Shown here: in pieces, positions 53,637-63,057 of the stretch
Layout of the letters: each line of letters starts with the position of its first letter
Position numbering within the stretch: the stretch's first letter is position 1
Assembly (NCBI RefSeq): GCF_012516375.2
Contig: NZ_CP051204.2
Span: 7,688,001-7,752,000, forward strand
Reading direction: 5' to 3'
From: Chitinophaga oryzae
GTDB taxonomy: Bacteria > Bacteroidota > Bacteroidia > Chitinophagales > Chitinophagaceae
DNA length: 64,000 bases
Position numbers and translations under genes: made by a program
Notes under the pieces: generated by a model
Told to the model about the DNA's origin: nothing
Database searches by the model: none
What the model saw: the letters and a program-made list of their open reading frames with translations, nothing else

Positions 53637-54590
53637 ATGGACCATCCGCAACAACATCAGGGCGGCGCCAAAGCGCTGCTGGCAAAATACCTTCAGGGCA
53701 ACGCCTCTCCTGCAGAAAAGGAGCAGGTGGAGTACTGGTACAGTACCCTCCGGGACCCTGCTTCATCTGCATTATCTCCCGAAGAACGGGCGGTATTGCA
53801 ACAATCAATACTGCAGCATGTCATCCGGCAAACATTGCCCGCAAAACCGCTTTATCGCCGGGCATGGCTGCGATATGCCGCGGCAATAGTATTCACCGCA
53901 GGTGTAGGCGGATGGCTCTACACCCGCTACCAGCCGGCCCATCCCGCCATCGTGCAAACAGGCGTGGGCGCTACCAGGCAGATCACTCTGCCGGACAGCA
54001 GTGAGGTGACGCTCAACGCCGGCAGTACCCTGCGCATAGCGGCGCACTTCGGCCGGCACAACAGAACGGTCACGCTGGACGGCGAAGCTTTCTTTGTGAT
54101 ACACCCCGATCCGGCGCACCCTTTCAGGGTGGAGCATGGCCCGCTGACCACCACGGTGCTGGGCACCGCTTTTAACGTCCGCAGCTATCCCGGCGGAGAA
54201 AACGCCACGGTGGCCGTTACCAGCGGAAAAGTACAGGTAGCGGCAGCGGGCAAAAATTATGTTCTGGCAAACAACGAGACCCTGCAATACAACAACAGAA
54301 GCGGCCTCGTCATCCAGGGCCATGAAGACACCACCCTGACAGGCCAGTGGCGGCATGCTATGCTGGACTTCAACAGCTGCACGCTGACAGACATGGTAGC
54401 GGAACTGCAACGGCAATATCCTGTCCGGATACAGCTGCACACCACCCCTACCGATACTGCCCATTACAATATCCGCTTCCGCAGGGAAAACATTCACAAC
54501 ATCCTCGATGTATTAACCGGTCTTACCGGTATTACCTATAAACAAGAAAATGGACAAATCATCATTTACAGTAAAACTTATGCACACTAG
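53637..54590 (+). CDS. FecR-family anti-sigma factor
   Basis: 317 residues. Cytoplasmic part about 1-75 (ALLAKYLQGNASPAEKEQVE), one membrane helix (about 77-95, AWLRYAAAIVFTAGVGGW), FecR domain (about 105-200: RQITLPDSSEVTLNAGSTLR, VTLDGEAFFVIHPDPAHPFR, TVLGTAFNVRSYPG), and a C-terminal DUF4974 domain (LTDMVAELQRQYPVRIQLHT, NIHNILDVLTGLTGITYKQE). It would link the STN domain of the SusC protein at 54701 to the sigma factor at 52972. Confidence 0.94.
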   Translation: MDHPQQHQGGAKALLAKYLQGNASPAEKEQVEYWYSTLRDPASSALSPEERAVLQQSILQHVIRQTLPAKPLYRRAWLRYAAAIVFTAGVGGWLYTRYQPAHPAIVQTGVGATRQITLPDSSEVTLNAGSTLRIAAHFGRHNRTVTLDGEAFFVIHPDPAHPFRVEHGPLTTTVLGTAFNVRSYPGGENATVAVTSGKVQVAAAGKNYVLANNETLQYNNRSGLVIQGHEDTTLTGQWRHAMLDFNSCTLTDMVAELQRQYPVRIQLHTTPTDTAHYNIRFRRENIHNILDVLTGLTGITYKQENGQIIIYSKTYAH

Positions 54591-54700
54591 TCATTAGGTC
54601 AACAAAAAAACCGGAAGTGCTACCAACACCCCCGGCTTAGTTCCTGCGCCTGTTGGAAGGCACAGCATTTTTAACGAATCACATTAAAAACACTACAAAA

Positions 54701-57700
54701 ATGAGAAATTTTTACGCCGGTTGCGTCAAGCCGGTCAAAACTCTTTTTTCCTTAAAAATGAGACTAGCACTCTTCTTCGCGTTCCTTTCCACTTCTATGG
54801 CCTCCGCCGCGCACATAGAAGGCCAGTCCATGGAAAAGATCAGGGTCGACATCCGGGCGAAAGATCTGCCGATGAAAAATGTACTGCAGATGATCGAAAA
54901 ACAATCATCGCTCACCATCGGCTACGACATCAGCGCCATCCCTGCTGAAAGTAAGATCAGCTACGCGGCCAGCGGTAAAACCGTGGCCGTCGTGCTGAGG
55001 GAGCTGCTGAGCTCTTTCCCGGTCAATATTGTACAGGTGAATGACAAATACCTGCTGATACAGCCCAACGGCCGGCAGCAGGCGGTAAAGATCAGCGGCC
55101 GCATTACAGACGCTAAAACCCATGAGCCTTTACCAGGCGTCAGCATCAGTATCAAAGGCAGCTCCTCCGGCGCTCAGACAGACGTGGAAGGCCGCTTTTC
55201 GCTGGGCTTTCCGGCCGGTAAGGAAGAAATCACGCTGGCGGTTTACTTCGTGGGCTTTAAGAAGAAAGAAATAGCACTGAAGCGGGATAACTGCACCGGC
55301 CTCAATATCCAGCTGGAAGAAGACCGCCTGGGCCTCGATGAAGTAGTGGTAACAGGACAAGGCGTAGACATAGCCCGCCGCCGCCTGTCTTCCAACGTTG
55401 TCAGCATCGGCGCCCGTGACATAGAAGATGCACCCGCCACGCGGATCGACCAGTTACTGCAGTCACGCCTGCCCAACGCACAAATCAAGCTCACCGGCGG
55501 CCAGGCAGGCGCTACTTCCATCATACGCGCGAGAGGCGTTAACTCCGCCTTCGTGAACTCCACACCCATCATCTACGTGGACGGTGTGCGTATGGACAAT
55601 CTCAACACCGTGTCCGCACTCGGCGGTGGCAGCGCGCAGGGCGCCGCTATCAGCGCCATCTCCGACATCCCGATGGAGAATATTGAGAAGATAGAATACA
55701 TCAACGGCGGCGCCGCCACCACCCTCTACGGCTCTGATGCGGCCAACGGCGTTATCCAGATCTTCACGAAAAAAGGAGGAGCAGGCAATGTGGCGGTCAA
55801 CGCGGAAACACAAATGGGCATTGAAACACCCACTGCTGACTTCCTTCACTTCAAACGCACCAAAGACCTCCTGATGCAGAATGGCTTCTACCAGAAACAT
55901 CATATCGGCCTCAATGGCGGTCAGGATAAATTCGGCTACAGCTTCTCCGGCAACTATCTCAATACACAGGGCACCGAAATATTCGATCAGAACAGCAACC
56001 GTAAAATCGATTTCAGCACCGGCTTCCGGGCTGGCCTCGGAGAAAAAGTGACGTACGAAAGCTCCTTTACCTACGTCAACAATAAATACAAGCGTAACCG
56101 TAATGGTAACCAGGGCGGCTATACGGGGCTGTGGTTTACGGAGAGCGGCGCTTCCGCCATCACCGGACCGAAATTTAATCCGAATATCGACGATCTCTCC
56201 GATGCCGAATTCCAGAAAATGAAAGATTATGTCCGCGAAGCAGAACGTTTGCAGGACAACGATATCACCGTCAACCGTTTCCAGACATCCCAGTCGTTTA
56301 AATACCGTCCGCTGAAAAACCTCGTGTTTAAAGCTACCGGCGGTATCGACTATCGTGTTCAGAAAAACCAGGTGATCACCACCAACAAATACCTGTCTTT
56401 CACTACCGGCAACCCGGTAAAGGACCAGGGCAGCATCACCAACAACGATCGTAAATACCTCGGCATCACACTGGAGCTGAACGGACAGCACGAATGGAAA
56501 ACAGGCCAGTTCTCCTTCGTTACCACCGCCGGTACGCAGTTCTTCCGCAATGAAGATCAGCAGATAGCCTACAACGGCAGCAACATCCGCGATGGCGCCA
56601 GGAATATCAAAGACGCCGCCTCCAAAACCAGCGATGAGTTCTACCTGGAAGTGGTGAACTATGGTATCTACCTGCAGGAAAACATCGGGTTTAAAAATAA
56701 ACTGTTCCTTGATCTGGGTATCCGTGGTGATGGTAACCCCGCCTTTGGCCGAAACATCGGTATACAGTACTACCCCAAAGTTGGCTTCTCTTATATCCCA
56801 AGCGCAGAGCCCTGGTTCGCCCGTCTGGAACAGGTGCTGTCTTCCGCCAAAGTACGGGGCGGTTTTGGCATAGCGGGCAACCTGCCCACAGCCTTCGCCA
56901 ATGAAAGAACGATCGCTTTCCAGGGCTATAACAGCGATCAGGCAGCCTTCTTTGGTCAGCCGGGCAACGATAACCTGAAACCGGAGAAAACACAAACGCT
57001 GGAAGCCGGTATAGACCTGGGCTTTCTGAAAGACCGCCTGTTGATATCCGCCGGTTACTACCATGCGGTGACCAAAGATGCCCTTTTCTATGTGCCGCCA
57101 ACTCCGTCCACCGGTCAGTCGCTGTCACAGCTGTACAACGTCGGCAGGATACTGAACCGAGGCTGGGAACTGAGCATCACCGCTATCCCGGTAGACACCA
57201 AAGACTTTACCCTTCGCCTGAATGCTTCCGCCAATACGATGTACAATAATGTGGAAAGCGCCGGTGGCGTGGCGCCGTTTAACATCAACGGTTTCAGCGC
57301 CCGTACTATTCAGACGGTAGTACAGGAAGGATATCCCATCGGCTTCCTGCGCGGCAACTACGGCGTATTTGGCCCTGATGGCGTGTTACAGACCACCACT
57401 GCCCAGCAGAACCTCGGCACCACTATCCCGGACCTTTTCGGTAGCCTGGGCCTGAACCTGCGTTACAAACAATTTAATTTCTTCGTCAACGGTGATTATC
57501 AGAAAGGCGCTTATGCCAACTCCTTCGACCGCCAGTTCCGGTTTAACTATGGTGCGGGCACCGAAGGTATCCCACAGGCTGAAATCGATAAAAACAAGCG
57601 GAGCAACTGGCTGAACTTCACGAATATGTTCACCGAAAAAACCGATTACCTCAAGATCAGGATAATCGGCTGCAGCTACAGCTGGAAACCGGCGATGTTC

Positions 57701-57895
57701 AACAAAGTGATCAAATCCGCCACCGTAAGTTTCTCTGCCGTAAACCCGCTGAATTTCGCCGCCTCTTCCTTTGATCCGGAATCTACCATCAGCGGCAGCG
57801 CGCAGGGCCAGGGAGGCGCCACCACCGGCGGTATTTCCTATGCCACCTATTCCGCGCCGCGGCAGTTCTTAGGCACTTTACGTTTAAACTTCTAA
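54701..57895 (+). CDS. SusC-type TonB-dependent receptor with STN signalling domain
   Basis: 1064 residues from the ATG at 54701; a TTG 48 bp upstream adds non-signal residues. The long N-terminal signal region has its hydrophobic core after a basic stretch (FSLKMRLALFFAFLSTSMAS). STN domain at about 50-125 (RVDIRAKDLPMKNVLQMIEK, VVLRELLSSFPVNIVQVN), carboxypeptidase-regulatory-like domain (130-220), plug (about 225-340: VVVTGQGVDIARRRLSSNVV, IRARGVNSAFVNSTPIIYVD, IEYINGGAATTLYGSDAANG) and barrel. It follows the sigma and FecR genes, which is the expected arrangement for a signalling receptor. Confidence 0.96.
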   Translation: MRNFYAGCVKPVKTLFSLKMRLALFFAFLSTSMASAAHIEGQSMEKIRVDIRAKDLPMKNVLQMIEKQSSLTIGYDISAIPAESKISYAASGKTVAVVLRELLSSFPVNIVQVNDKYLLIQPNGRQQAVKISGRITDAKTHEPLPGVSISIKGSSSGAQTDVEGRFSLGFPAGKEEITLAVYFVGFKKKEIALKRDNCTGLNIQLEEDRLGLDEVVVTGQGVDIARRRLSSNVVSIGARDIEDAPATRIDQLLQSRLPNAQIKLTGGQAGATSIIRARGVNSAFVNSTPIIYVDGVRMDNLNTVSALGGGSAQGAAISAISDIPMENIEKIEYINGGAATTLYGSDAANGVIQIFTKKGGAGNVAVNAETQMGIETPTADFLHFKRTKDLLMQNGFYQKHHIGLNGGQDKFGYSFSGNYLNTQGTEIFDQNSNRKIDFSTGFRAGLGEKVTYESSFTYVNNKYKRNRNGNQGGYTGLWFTESGASAITGPKFNPNIDDLSDAEFQKMKDYVREAERLQDNDITVNRFQTSQSFKYRPLKNLVFKATGGIDYRVQKNQVITTNKYLSFTTGNPVKDQGSITNNDRKYLGITLELNGQHEWKTGQFSFVTTAGTQFFRNEDQQIAYNGSNIRDGARNIKDAASKTSDEFYLEVVNYGIYLQENIGFKNKLFLDLGIRGDGNPAFGRNIGIQYYPKVGFSYIPSAEPWFARLEQVLSSAKVRGGFGIAGNLPTAFANERTIAFQGYNSDQAAFFGQPGNDNLKPEKTQTLEAGIDLGFLKDRLLISAGYYHAVTKDALFYVPPTPSTGQSLSQLYNVGRILNRGWELSITAIPVDTKDFTLRLNASANTMYNNVESAGGVAPFNINGFSARTIQTVVQEGYPIGFLRGNYGVFGPDGVLQTTTAQQNLGTTIPDLFGSLGLNLRYKQFNFFVNGDYQKGAYANSFDRQFRFNYGAGTEGIPQAEIDKNKRSNWLNFTNMFTEKTDYLKIRIIGCSYSWKPAMFNKVIKSATVSFSAVNPLNFAASSFDPESTISGSAQGQGGATTGGISYATYSAPRQFLGTLRLNF

Positions 57896-57906
57896 ACCTG
57901 TCAATC

Positions 57907-59328
57907 ATGAAAAAAAGATATATCACCGCTGCCCTGTTTGCAGGTATGCTCGCTATGGACAGCTGTTCCGTATTAAATCCGAACGTTACAGAACCGGTGT
58001 TCCTGGAAAACCCCAATGCCGCCGCCAGCTGGGTGACCGGCTTGCGCAGGCAGCTGGCGCTGACAATGAACCAGGTGGTAGTGTCCACAGAACTGGTGTC
58101 TGACAACTATTACAACAACCGCACGCTGAGCAGTAAAGTATTTGACATTCCGCAGATCGATTATTTCGATCTTGATGTCAACAACCTGCAGATACAGGTA
58201 CAGCGCCTGCGGGAGATGTCCGAGTATGGCCTTAACAAAGTGTTGCCCGCCGACCCTGCCGCCACCGCAGCAGATTCCGCAGAAGTATATTTCAGCAGCG
58301 CCTTTGCACATATGCTCAGCGGGGAGTTGTTCGTAGCGCTTCCGGGCAGCGCGGGCGGCCCTGTATTAACGCCGGTGGAACATCTGCAGAAGGCAGTGCG
58401 CCAGCTGGACCAGGCGATCGCTTTAAGTAAAAACGCGGCAGAAACGGCCGCCTATACGCTGCTCAAGGCAAGAGCCTACTACGCGCTCGGCGACGCAGCC
58501 AATGCCGCCAAATTCGCCGCCGCCGCTATCAGCAATAACGGCACGTTGCTGCGCCAGGTGAAATATGATGGTGTGAACAACATCCCCAACGACATGCAAA
58601 CCTACCTCTTCTCTTCTACCAACAATGAGTTTGCGCCATTGCCCCGGCTGGACTTCCTGGACCCGAAATATTTCCACACCGGCCTGGCAGCCAATGATCA
58701 GAAGCCTGTGACCATCGTTAAAGCAGAAGAAAGCTGGCTGATACTTGCAGAAACACAGATCGCCGCCGGCAACCTCACAGAAGGCCGTCATTCACTGCAA
58801 CAGCTGTTACAACTGGTGGCCAACCGCCCGGCAGTGATGGTGGATGATAAAAAAGAAACCCGCAATGGAGGCAACCGCACCGATTACCCGCTGAAAGCAG
58901 TACAGGTAAAGTTCGATGCTAACGACGCCCCGCGCAGCAACTATGTGCTGGACAGGCAGGCAGGTAACATTAAAGTATATACGGTGTCCGGCACGATGGT
59001 AACAGGGGCAGACCTGGATGCCGCCATCACGGAAGACCAGCTGTTGTACATGCTCTACCGGCTGCGGCAGGAAATTTTTATTGCAGAAGGCAGGAGGATG
59101 ACCGATCTGGGTATCAAATTCCCGGTGTCGCAAACCGAGCAGCTCAACAATCCGAACGTAAAACCGGAGCACCTGAAAGCGCAGATCCCGTCCTTTATCC
59201 CGCTGGGCCGCGGCATGGACCATTTCACCTATGATAAAACCAATGGCGTTGTTACCATGAAGTTCGACATGAATGCCGTGCTGGTAAAGAATAAACACGC
59301 CAAAGAAATTTTCCCCTTCATTCCTTAA
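57907..59328 (+). CDS. SusD/RagB-like nutrient-binding lipoprotein
   Basis: 473 residues. A lipoprotein signal ends at Cys20 (GMLAMDSCSV). SusD-like helices (ALTMNQVVVSTELVSDNYYN, FAHMLSGELFVALPGSAGG, AKFAAAAISNNGTLL) and a C-terminal block LYMLYRLRQEIFIAEGRRMT are present. It is translated 11 bp after SusC and 11 bp before the phosphodiesterase gene. A nucleotide or phosphorylated substrate is suggested by the last gene, as an inference. Confidence 0.93.
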   Translation: MKKRYITAALFAGMLAMDSCSVLNPNVTEPVFLENPNAAASWVTGLRRQLALTMNQVVVSTELVSDNYYNNRTLSSKVFDIPQIDYFDLDVNNLQIQVQRLREMSEYGLNKVLPADPAATAADSAEVYFSSAFAHMLSGELFVALPGSAGGPVLTPVEHLQKAVRQLDQAIALSKNAAETAAYTLLKARAYYALGDAANAAKFAAAAISNNGTLLRQVKYDGVNNIPNDMQTYLFSSTNNEFAPLPRLDFLDPKYFHTGLAANDQKPVTIVKAEESWLILAETQIAAGNLTEGRHSLQQLLQLVANRPAVMVDDKKETRNGGNRTDYPLKAVQVKFDANDAPRSNYVLDRQAGNIKVYTVSGTMVTGADLDAAITEDQLLYMLYRLRQEIFIAEGRRMTDLGIKFPVSQTEQLNNPNVKPEHLKAQIPSFIPLGRGMDHFTYDKTNGVVTMKFDMNAVLVKNKHAKEIFPFIP

Positions 59329-59339
59329 AAGCTATCATC

Positions 59340-60683
59340 ATGAAAAAAATATTCTTCTTCGTAGCTACTTTACTGTTAACGTTCACCGGCATCATGGCGC
59401 AACAGGCCAAATACGTGGTGCTGATCAGCATTGACGGTTTCCGTCCTGATTTTTACCTCGACCGCTCCTGGCCGGCGCCCAATATGCAACGGATGAAAGA
59501 GAAAGGCGTACACGCCACCGGTGTAACAGGCATCTTCCCGACCATCACCTATCCATCCCATACCACCCTTATCACGGGCGTAAAGCCCGCCAGGCACGGC
59601 ATCTGGTACAATACCCCCTTCGAACCCGAAGGGGCCAGCGGCCGCTGGTATTCTGAGACCAGTCATATCAAGGCGGAAACGCTCTGGGACGCCGTGGGCA
59701 AAGCCGGGATGACTTCTGCGTCCGTATCCTGGCCGGTGTCTGTCGGCGCCCCGATAACTTACAACATCCCGGAGACCTTCTCCCTGAGCAACCCGGGTGA
59801 CCGCAGAGCGCCTACCAGCGAGCAGTCCACCCCCAAAGGCCTCTTCGAGGAAGTGCAAAAGAATGCCACCGGCGAGTTACAGTCCACCGACATGAACCTG
59901 CGCTACCTCGGTATGAATGAAACGCTCAGCCGCATGGCCGCCTACCTGGTCCGTCGCTATAAGCCCAACCTGCTGACCGTACACCTGCCCTGCACCGATG
60001 AAGTACAGCACCGCGAAGGACGGGAAGGTAACGCCGTAGCCACCGCGGTGGCTTCCGCCGACCACGGCATCGGCACCATCCTCGAAGCCATCGAAAAAGC
60101 CGGTATCAGCGACAGCACCGCTATCATCATCACCGGCGACCATGGCTTCGTGGACATCCATACTTCCCTGTCGCCCAACGTGTGGCTGGCACAAAAAGGC
60201 CTGGCCGGCACCAAAGAAAATCCGGGCAGCTGGAAAGCGCTGTTCCACAGCGGCGGCGGGTCCACCTTCCTCAAACTGAAAGATAAAAACGATCAGAAAA
60301 CACTGCAGCAGGTAAAAGCCATGCTGAACGAACTGCCAGAAGGCATCCGTAAACAGTTTCGCGTGATAGAACAGCCTGCGCTGGCAAAGACAGGCGCCGA
60401 CCCTGACGCCATGCTGGCACTCACCGCCGTGCAGGGCATCGCCTTCTCCGGCAACAAAGAAGGAGAAGCGGTAAAAAAAGCCCGTGGCGGCGCACACGGC
60501 TACTTCCCCGATTTCAGGGAGATACAGACCGGCTTTATCGCCTATGGCGCCGGACTGGGAGAACATATAACCGTTCCCGTGATAGAACTGACAGATGTGG
60601 CGCCGCTGGTGGCCAAATTATTGGGGATTCCGCTGAAAGAGGCAGATGGGATGGTATATCCCGGGGTGATGAAAAGCAGATAA
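59340..60683 (+). CDS. ENPP-type phosphodiesterase/nucleotide pyrophosphatase (alkaline phosphatase superfamily)
   Basis: 447 residues with a signal peptide (MKKIFFFVATLLLTFTGIMA). The first metal site is at SIDGFRPDFY (Asp32); the nucleophile Thr is in IFPTITYPSHTTLITG (Thr70). Further metal ligands are in LPCTDEVQH (Asp, His), TGDHGFVDIH (Asp-His) and GAHGYFPDF (His). All ligands of the two-zinc ENPP site are present, so an active diesterase or pyrophosphatase outside the cytoplasm is expected. It is the last gene of the SusCD operon and is followed by a terminator. Confidence 0.92.
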   Translation: MKKIFFFVATLLLTFTGIMAQQAKYVVLISIDGFRPDFYLDRSWPAPNMQRMKEKGVHATGVTGIFPTITYPSHTTLITGVKPARHGIWYNTPFEPEGASGRWYSETSHIKAETLWDAVGKAGMTSASVSWPVSVGAPITYNIPETFSLSNPGDRRAPTSEQSTPKGLFEEVQKNATGELQSTDMNLRYLGMNETLSRMAAYLVRRYKPNLLTVHLPCTDEVQHREGREGNAVATAVASADHGIGTILEAIEKAGISDSTAIIITGDHGFVDIHTSLSPNVWLAQKGLAGTKENPGSWKALFHSGGGSTFLKLKDKNDQKTLQQVKAMLNELPEGIRKQFRVIEQPALAKTGADPDAMLALTAVQGIAFSGNKEGEAVKKARGGAHGYFPDFREIQTGFIAYGAGLGEHITVPVIELTDVAPLVAKLLGIPLKEADGMVYPGVMKSR

Positions 60684-61083
60684 CGTCTTTACAACAGCAC
60701 ATCAAAAAGAGAGAAGGTCAATAACCTTCTCTCTTTTTTTATTATAGACAACTGATTAGGACTTCTACTGATCATTACATATGATATATCAGGCAAAAAT
60801 TATGTTATTGATTAGTTAATCATTTTTATACAATTTTTATCTGCTAACAGGCATGCAATTACAAGTTGAAAAAAAATTTACTCCGGTTAAACCGTCCGAT
60901 TAAACCTCACGTATCTAGTATATCACAAGAATTTTTTTTATGCAGAAACCAAGATCAACCATTCTTACAGATGAGGGACCTATGATAAAACATAGACCAA
61001 AGGGATGTTACAATCGAATGTAAAAGATTGTAAATCGTCCGGGTATCATTTTTTTCATTGTTTTATCCCGTAGCATTAATACT
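60684..61083. other. Gene-less stretch upstream of an ECF sigma gene
   Basis: About 400 bp. It holds the terminator at 60704-60740 and the upstream region of the sigma gene. It is AT-rich, with no credible gene and no clear promoter match. Confidence 0.6.
60704..60740 (+). terminator. Intrinsic terminator of the phosphodiesterase operon
   Basis: AAAAAGAGAGAAGGT, loop CAATA, ACCTTCTCTCTTTTT, then more T. A perfect 15-bp stem, 20 bp after the stop codon. Confidence 0.9.
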
Positions 61084-61629
61084 TTGAAAAATTCAAACAA
61101 CACACCAAAACACCCATTTGCTTCCCTGGAAGACAAAGCGCTGGGCGCGGCATTTGACTCCCTTTATGACCAGTATTCAGGAGCCCTTTTTAAAGCAATA
61201 TTGGATAAAGTATCCGACCAGCAAATAGCAGAAGACGTGTTACAGGAGACGGCGCTGAAAGTTTGGAAATCTATGGGGCAATATGATGCCGAAAAAGGCC
61301 GCCTGTATACCTGGCTCCACCGGATTGCTGTAAATACCGCGCTGGATAGCATTCGGCAAAAAAACAAGAAAAAAAACAGGAAAAACAAGAAGGAAAACGA
61401 ACCATTGAGCATAGAAAATGTATTAGTTATGCCTGAGATTAAAGACGAAATGGGAATCCGAAAAATGGTATCATCCCTGGATGAAAAGCACAGGGCACCA
61501 ATAGAATTATTCTATTTTCAGGGCTATACACAGGAAGCAATCGCAAAAAAATTAAACATTCCCCTTGGGACCATAAAGTCCAGGCTGCGCAGCGCGCTGA
61601 AAAAATTGTCAAAAGTGCTTACGAGATAA
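61084..61629 (+). CDS. ECF-like RNA polymerase sigma factor
   Basis: 181 residues. Region 2 at about 25-90 (AFDSLYDQYSGALFKAILDK, IAEDVLQETALKVWKSMGQY, YTWLHRIAVNTALDSIRQ), a lysine-rich linker (KNKKKNRKNKKENEP), and region 4 at about 125-175 (MVSSLDEKHRAPIELFYFQG, YTQEAIAKKLNIPLGTIKSR). The start is TTG at 61084; no in-frame ATG precedes region 2. It is a different branch from the two FecI-like factors above. The gene that follows after 2 bp is a tiny putative anti-sigma factor, so they are translated together. Confidence 0.9.
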   Translation: MKNSNNTPKHPFASLEDKALGAAFDSLYDQYSGALFKAILDKVSDQQIAEDVLQETALKVWKSMGQYDAEKGRLYTWLHRIAVNTALDSIRQKNKKKNRKNKKENEPLSIENVLVMPEIKDEMGIRKMVSSLDEKHRAPIELFYFQGYTQEAIAKKLNIPLGTIKSRLRSALKKLSKVLTR

Positions 61630-61631
61630 CA

Positions 61632-61889
61632 TTGAACCTCCAATCATACATATCAAGCGGAATTATAGAACGCTATCTTATCGGGCTGGCAACAGCGGAG
61701 GCGGAAGCTGAAATAGAACAGCTCAGGAAGCTTTATCCGGAGCTGGAGCTGACTATTGCCCAAATAGAACTTGAGTTTGAAAACCGTATGCTGCTCGAGG
61801 CCGTAGCTCCTCCGGAAAGACTCAAAATTGAAATTCTCCGGAGAATTATGCATGAAGAGAAGCAGCGATGCTGCCATCACAAAGTTTAA
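61632..61889 (+). CDS. Putative miniature anti-sigma factor, 85 residues
   Basis: TTG start, 2 bp after the sigma stop. LQSYISSGIIERYLIGLATA and EAEIEQLRKLYPELELTIAQ resemble the N-terminal sigma-binding helices of Bacteroidota anti-sigma-K/RskA-type proteins. Those are usually 200-300 residues with a membrane helix and a periplasmic domain. Here the protein ends after one helical module, with a CC-HH cluster near the end, so it may be a soluble form or the remnant of a longer gene. The 200 bp that follow code for nothing recognisable. Confidence 0.6.
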   Translation: MNLQSYISSGIIERYLIGLATAEAEAEIEQLRKLYPELELTIAQIELEFENRMLLEAVAPPERLKIEILRRIMHEEKQRCCHHKV

Positions 61890-62092
61890 TGCCCTTTCCT
61901 GTATTCGGTAACTCCCTGTCTCCCTCCGCCAATAATGTTATTCCGGCAAGGGGCATTGCCGTCCCCCTCTGGTAGATGAGCCTGGGTTAAGAATGTGATT
62001 ATTCCGGGAAAAAGTTTATTTTACACACCAGTCTCTGCCTGCTGTGTGAAAAAGTTAACCTGTTGCGATAGTTTATCCTAACGATACTAAAT

Positions 62093-63013
62093 ATGAGATC
62101 AACTGTTTTAATACTTATTGCTGTTATGACATTCCTATCTTGCTCAGACTTCGGTTCCAGGTCACGGAAAAAAGTAAACAGAAGCGAATATCCGCCGGAT
62201 AAAATGTTCAGCGGTGATCAATTACTGGTTGCGCAAAAAATGTTCGATGGTGATCTCAAGGGGATGGAGCAAGTCATTAAAACCAAACAGCTGAATCCCG
62301 ACAAACTGGCGGAAAAAACCGGGTACACGCTTCTGATGTATGCTTCTCTTATCGAGGACCTGCATGCTATGAAAAAACTGCTGGAGCTGGGCGCTGATCC
62401 CAATGTTGTAAGCTCGTACAAGGGATATGACACCCCTTTGGGACATGCTGTCGCGCTTAATCACTACGATATGCTGCAACTGCTTTTCAGCTATAAGGCC
62501 AATCCGAATCCCGCTATAGGAGATTCTCCGCTGTGTGATGCGATGATGCTGGGAGGTTCTGAACATACAGAACGAAAGATGATTGACTACCTGCTTGGTC
62601 AGGGCGCTGATATCAATCACATCTCCTATGGCGGAAGCAATATTATGGAAGCTGCTATCAGAGACGACCTGGAGCTCGCTTCCTACTTCCTGGAGAAAGG
62701 CGGAAATCCCGTCATCGCCGGCACCGGCCTCTGTCCGATGGCAGGTTATATCGAATACAAGGAAAAACAAAAAAAGGACCGCCATTTACCGGAAAGTCCT
62801 TACTATGAAAAGCTGGCAGCCATCAGGAAAATCCTTGTTGATAAATTCCAGGTACAGTTCCCCGTTAAAAAGGATACGATTGCTGAAGCAGCACTCAGGA
62901 TCAGGCTGTACGAAAAATTAAGTCCACGGGACAAAGTGTCCGTCAATTTCAATAGAAATTATGGTGAAACGCTTTATAAGGCTGATCTGGCACGCATAAA
63001 TGAGCAAAAATAG
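62093..63013 (+). CDS. Ankyrin-repeat lipoprotein
   Basis: 306 residues. A lipoprotein signal ends at Cys17 (VMTFLSCSDF). Ankyrin-type repeats run from about 60 to 215: YTLLMYASLIEDLHAMKKLL with LGADPNVV, TPLGHAVALNHYDMLQLLFS, KMIDYLLGQGADINHISYG, and IMEAAIRDDLELASYFLEKG. The final 70 residues are unassigned. Such proteins occur as envelope partners or immunity-like proteins, but no partner toxin is seen here. It stands alone. Confidence 0.88.
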   Translation: MRSTVLILIAVMTFLSCSDFGSRSRKKVNRSEYPPDKMFSGDQLLVAQKMFDGDLKGMEQVIKTKQLNPDKLAEKTGYTLLMYASLIEDLHAMKKLLELGADPNVVSSYKGYDTPLGHAVALNHYDMLQLLFSYKANPNPAIGDSPLCDAMMLGGSEHTERKMIDYLLGQGADINHISYGGSNIMEAAIRDDLELASYFLEKGGNPVIAGTGLCPMAGYIEYKEKQKKDRHLPESPYYEKLAAIRKILVDKFQVQFPVKKDTIAEAALRIRLYEKLSPRDKVSVNFNRNYGETLYKADLARINEQK

Positions 63014-63057
63014 CTATCGCCGGCACGGACCAATCCGGCAATAGCCGGCAGCAGTCG

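Noticed and set aside
55463..57064. A 533-codon open frame antisense to the SusC gene at 54701-57895
   Set aside because: Same reason: it is a shadow of a clear TonB-dependent receptor gene.
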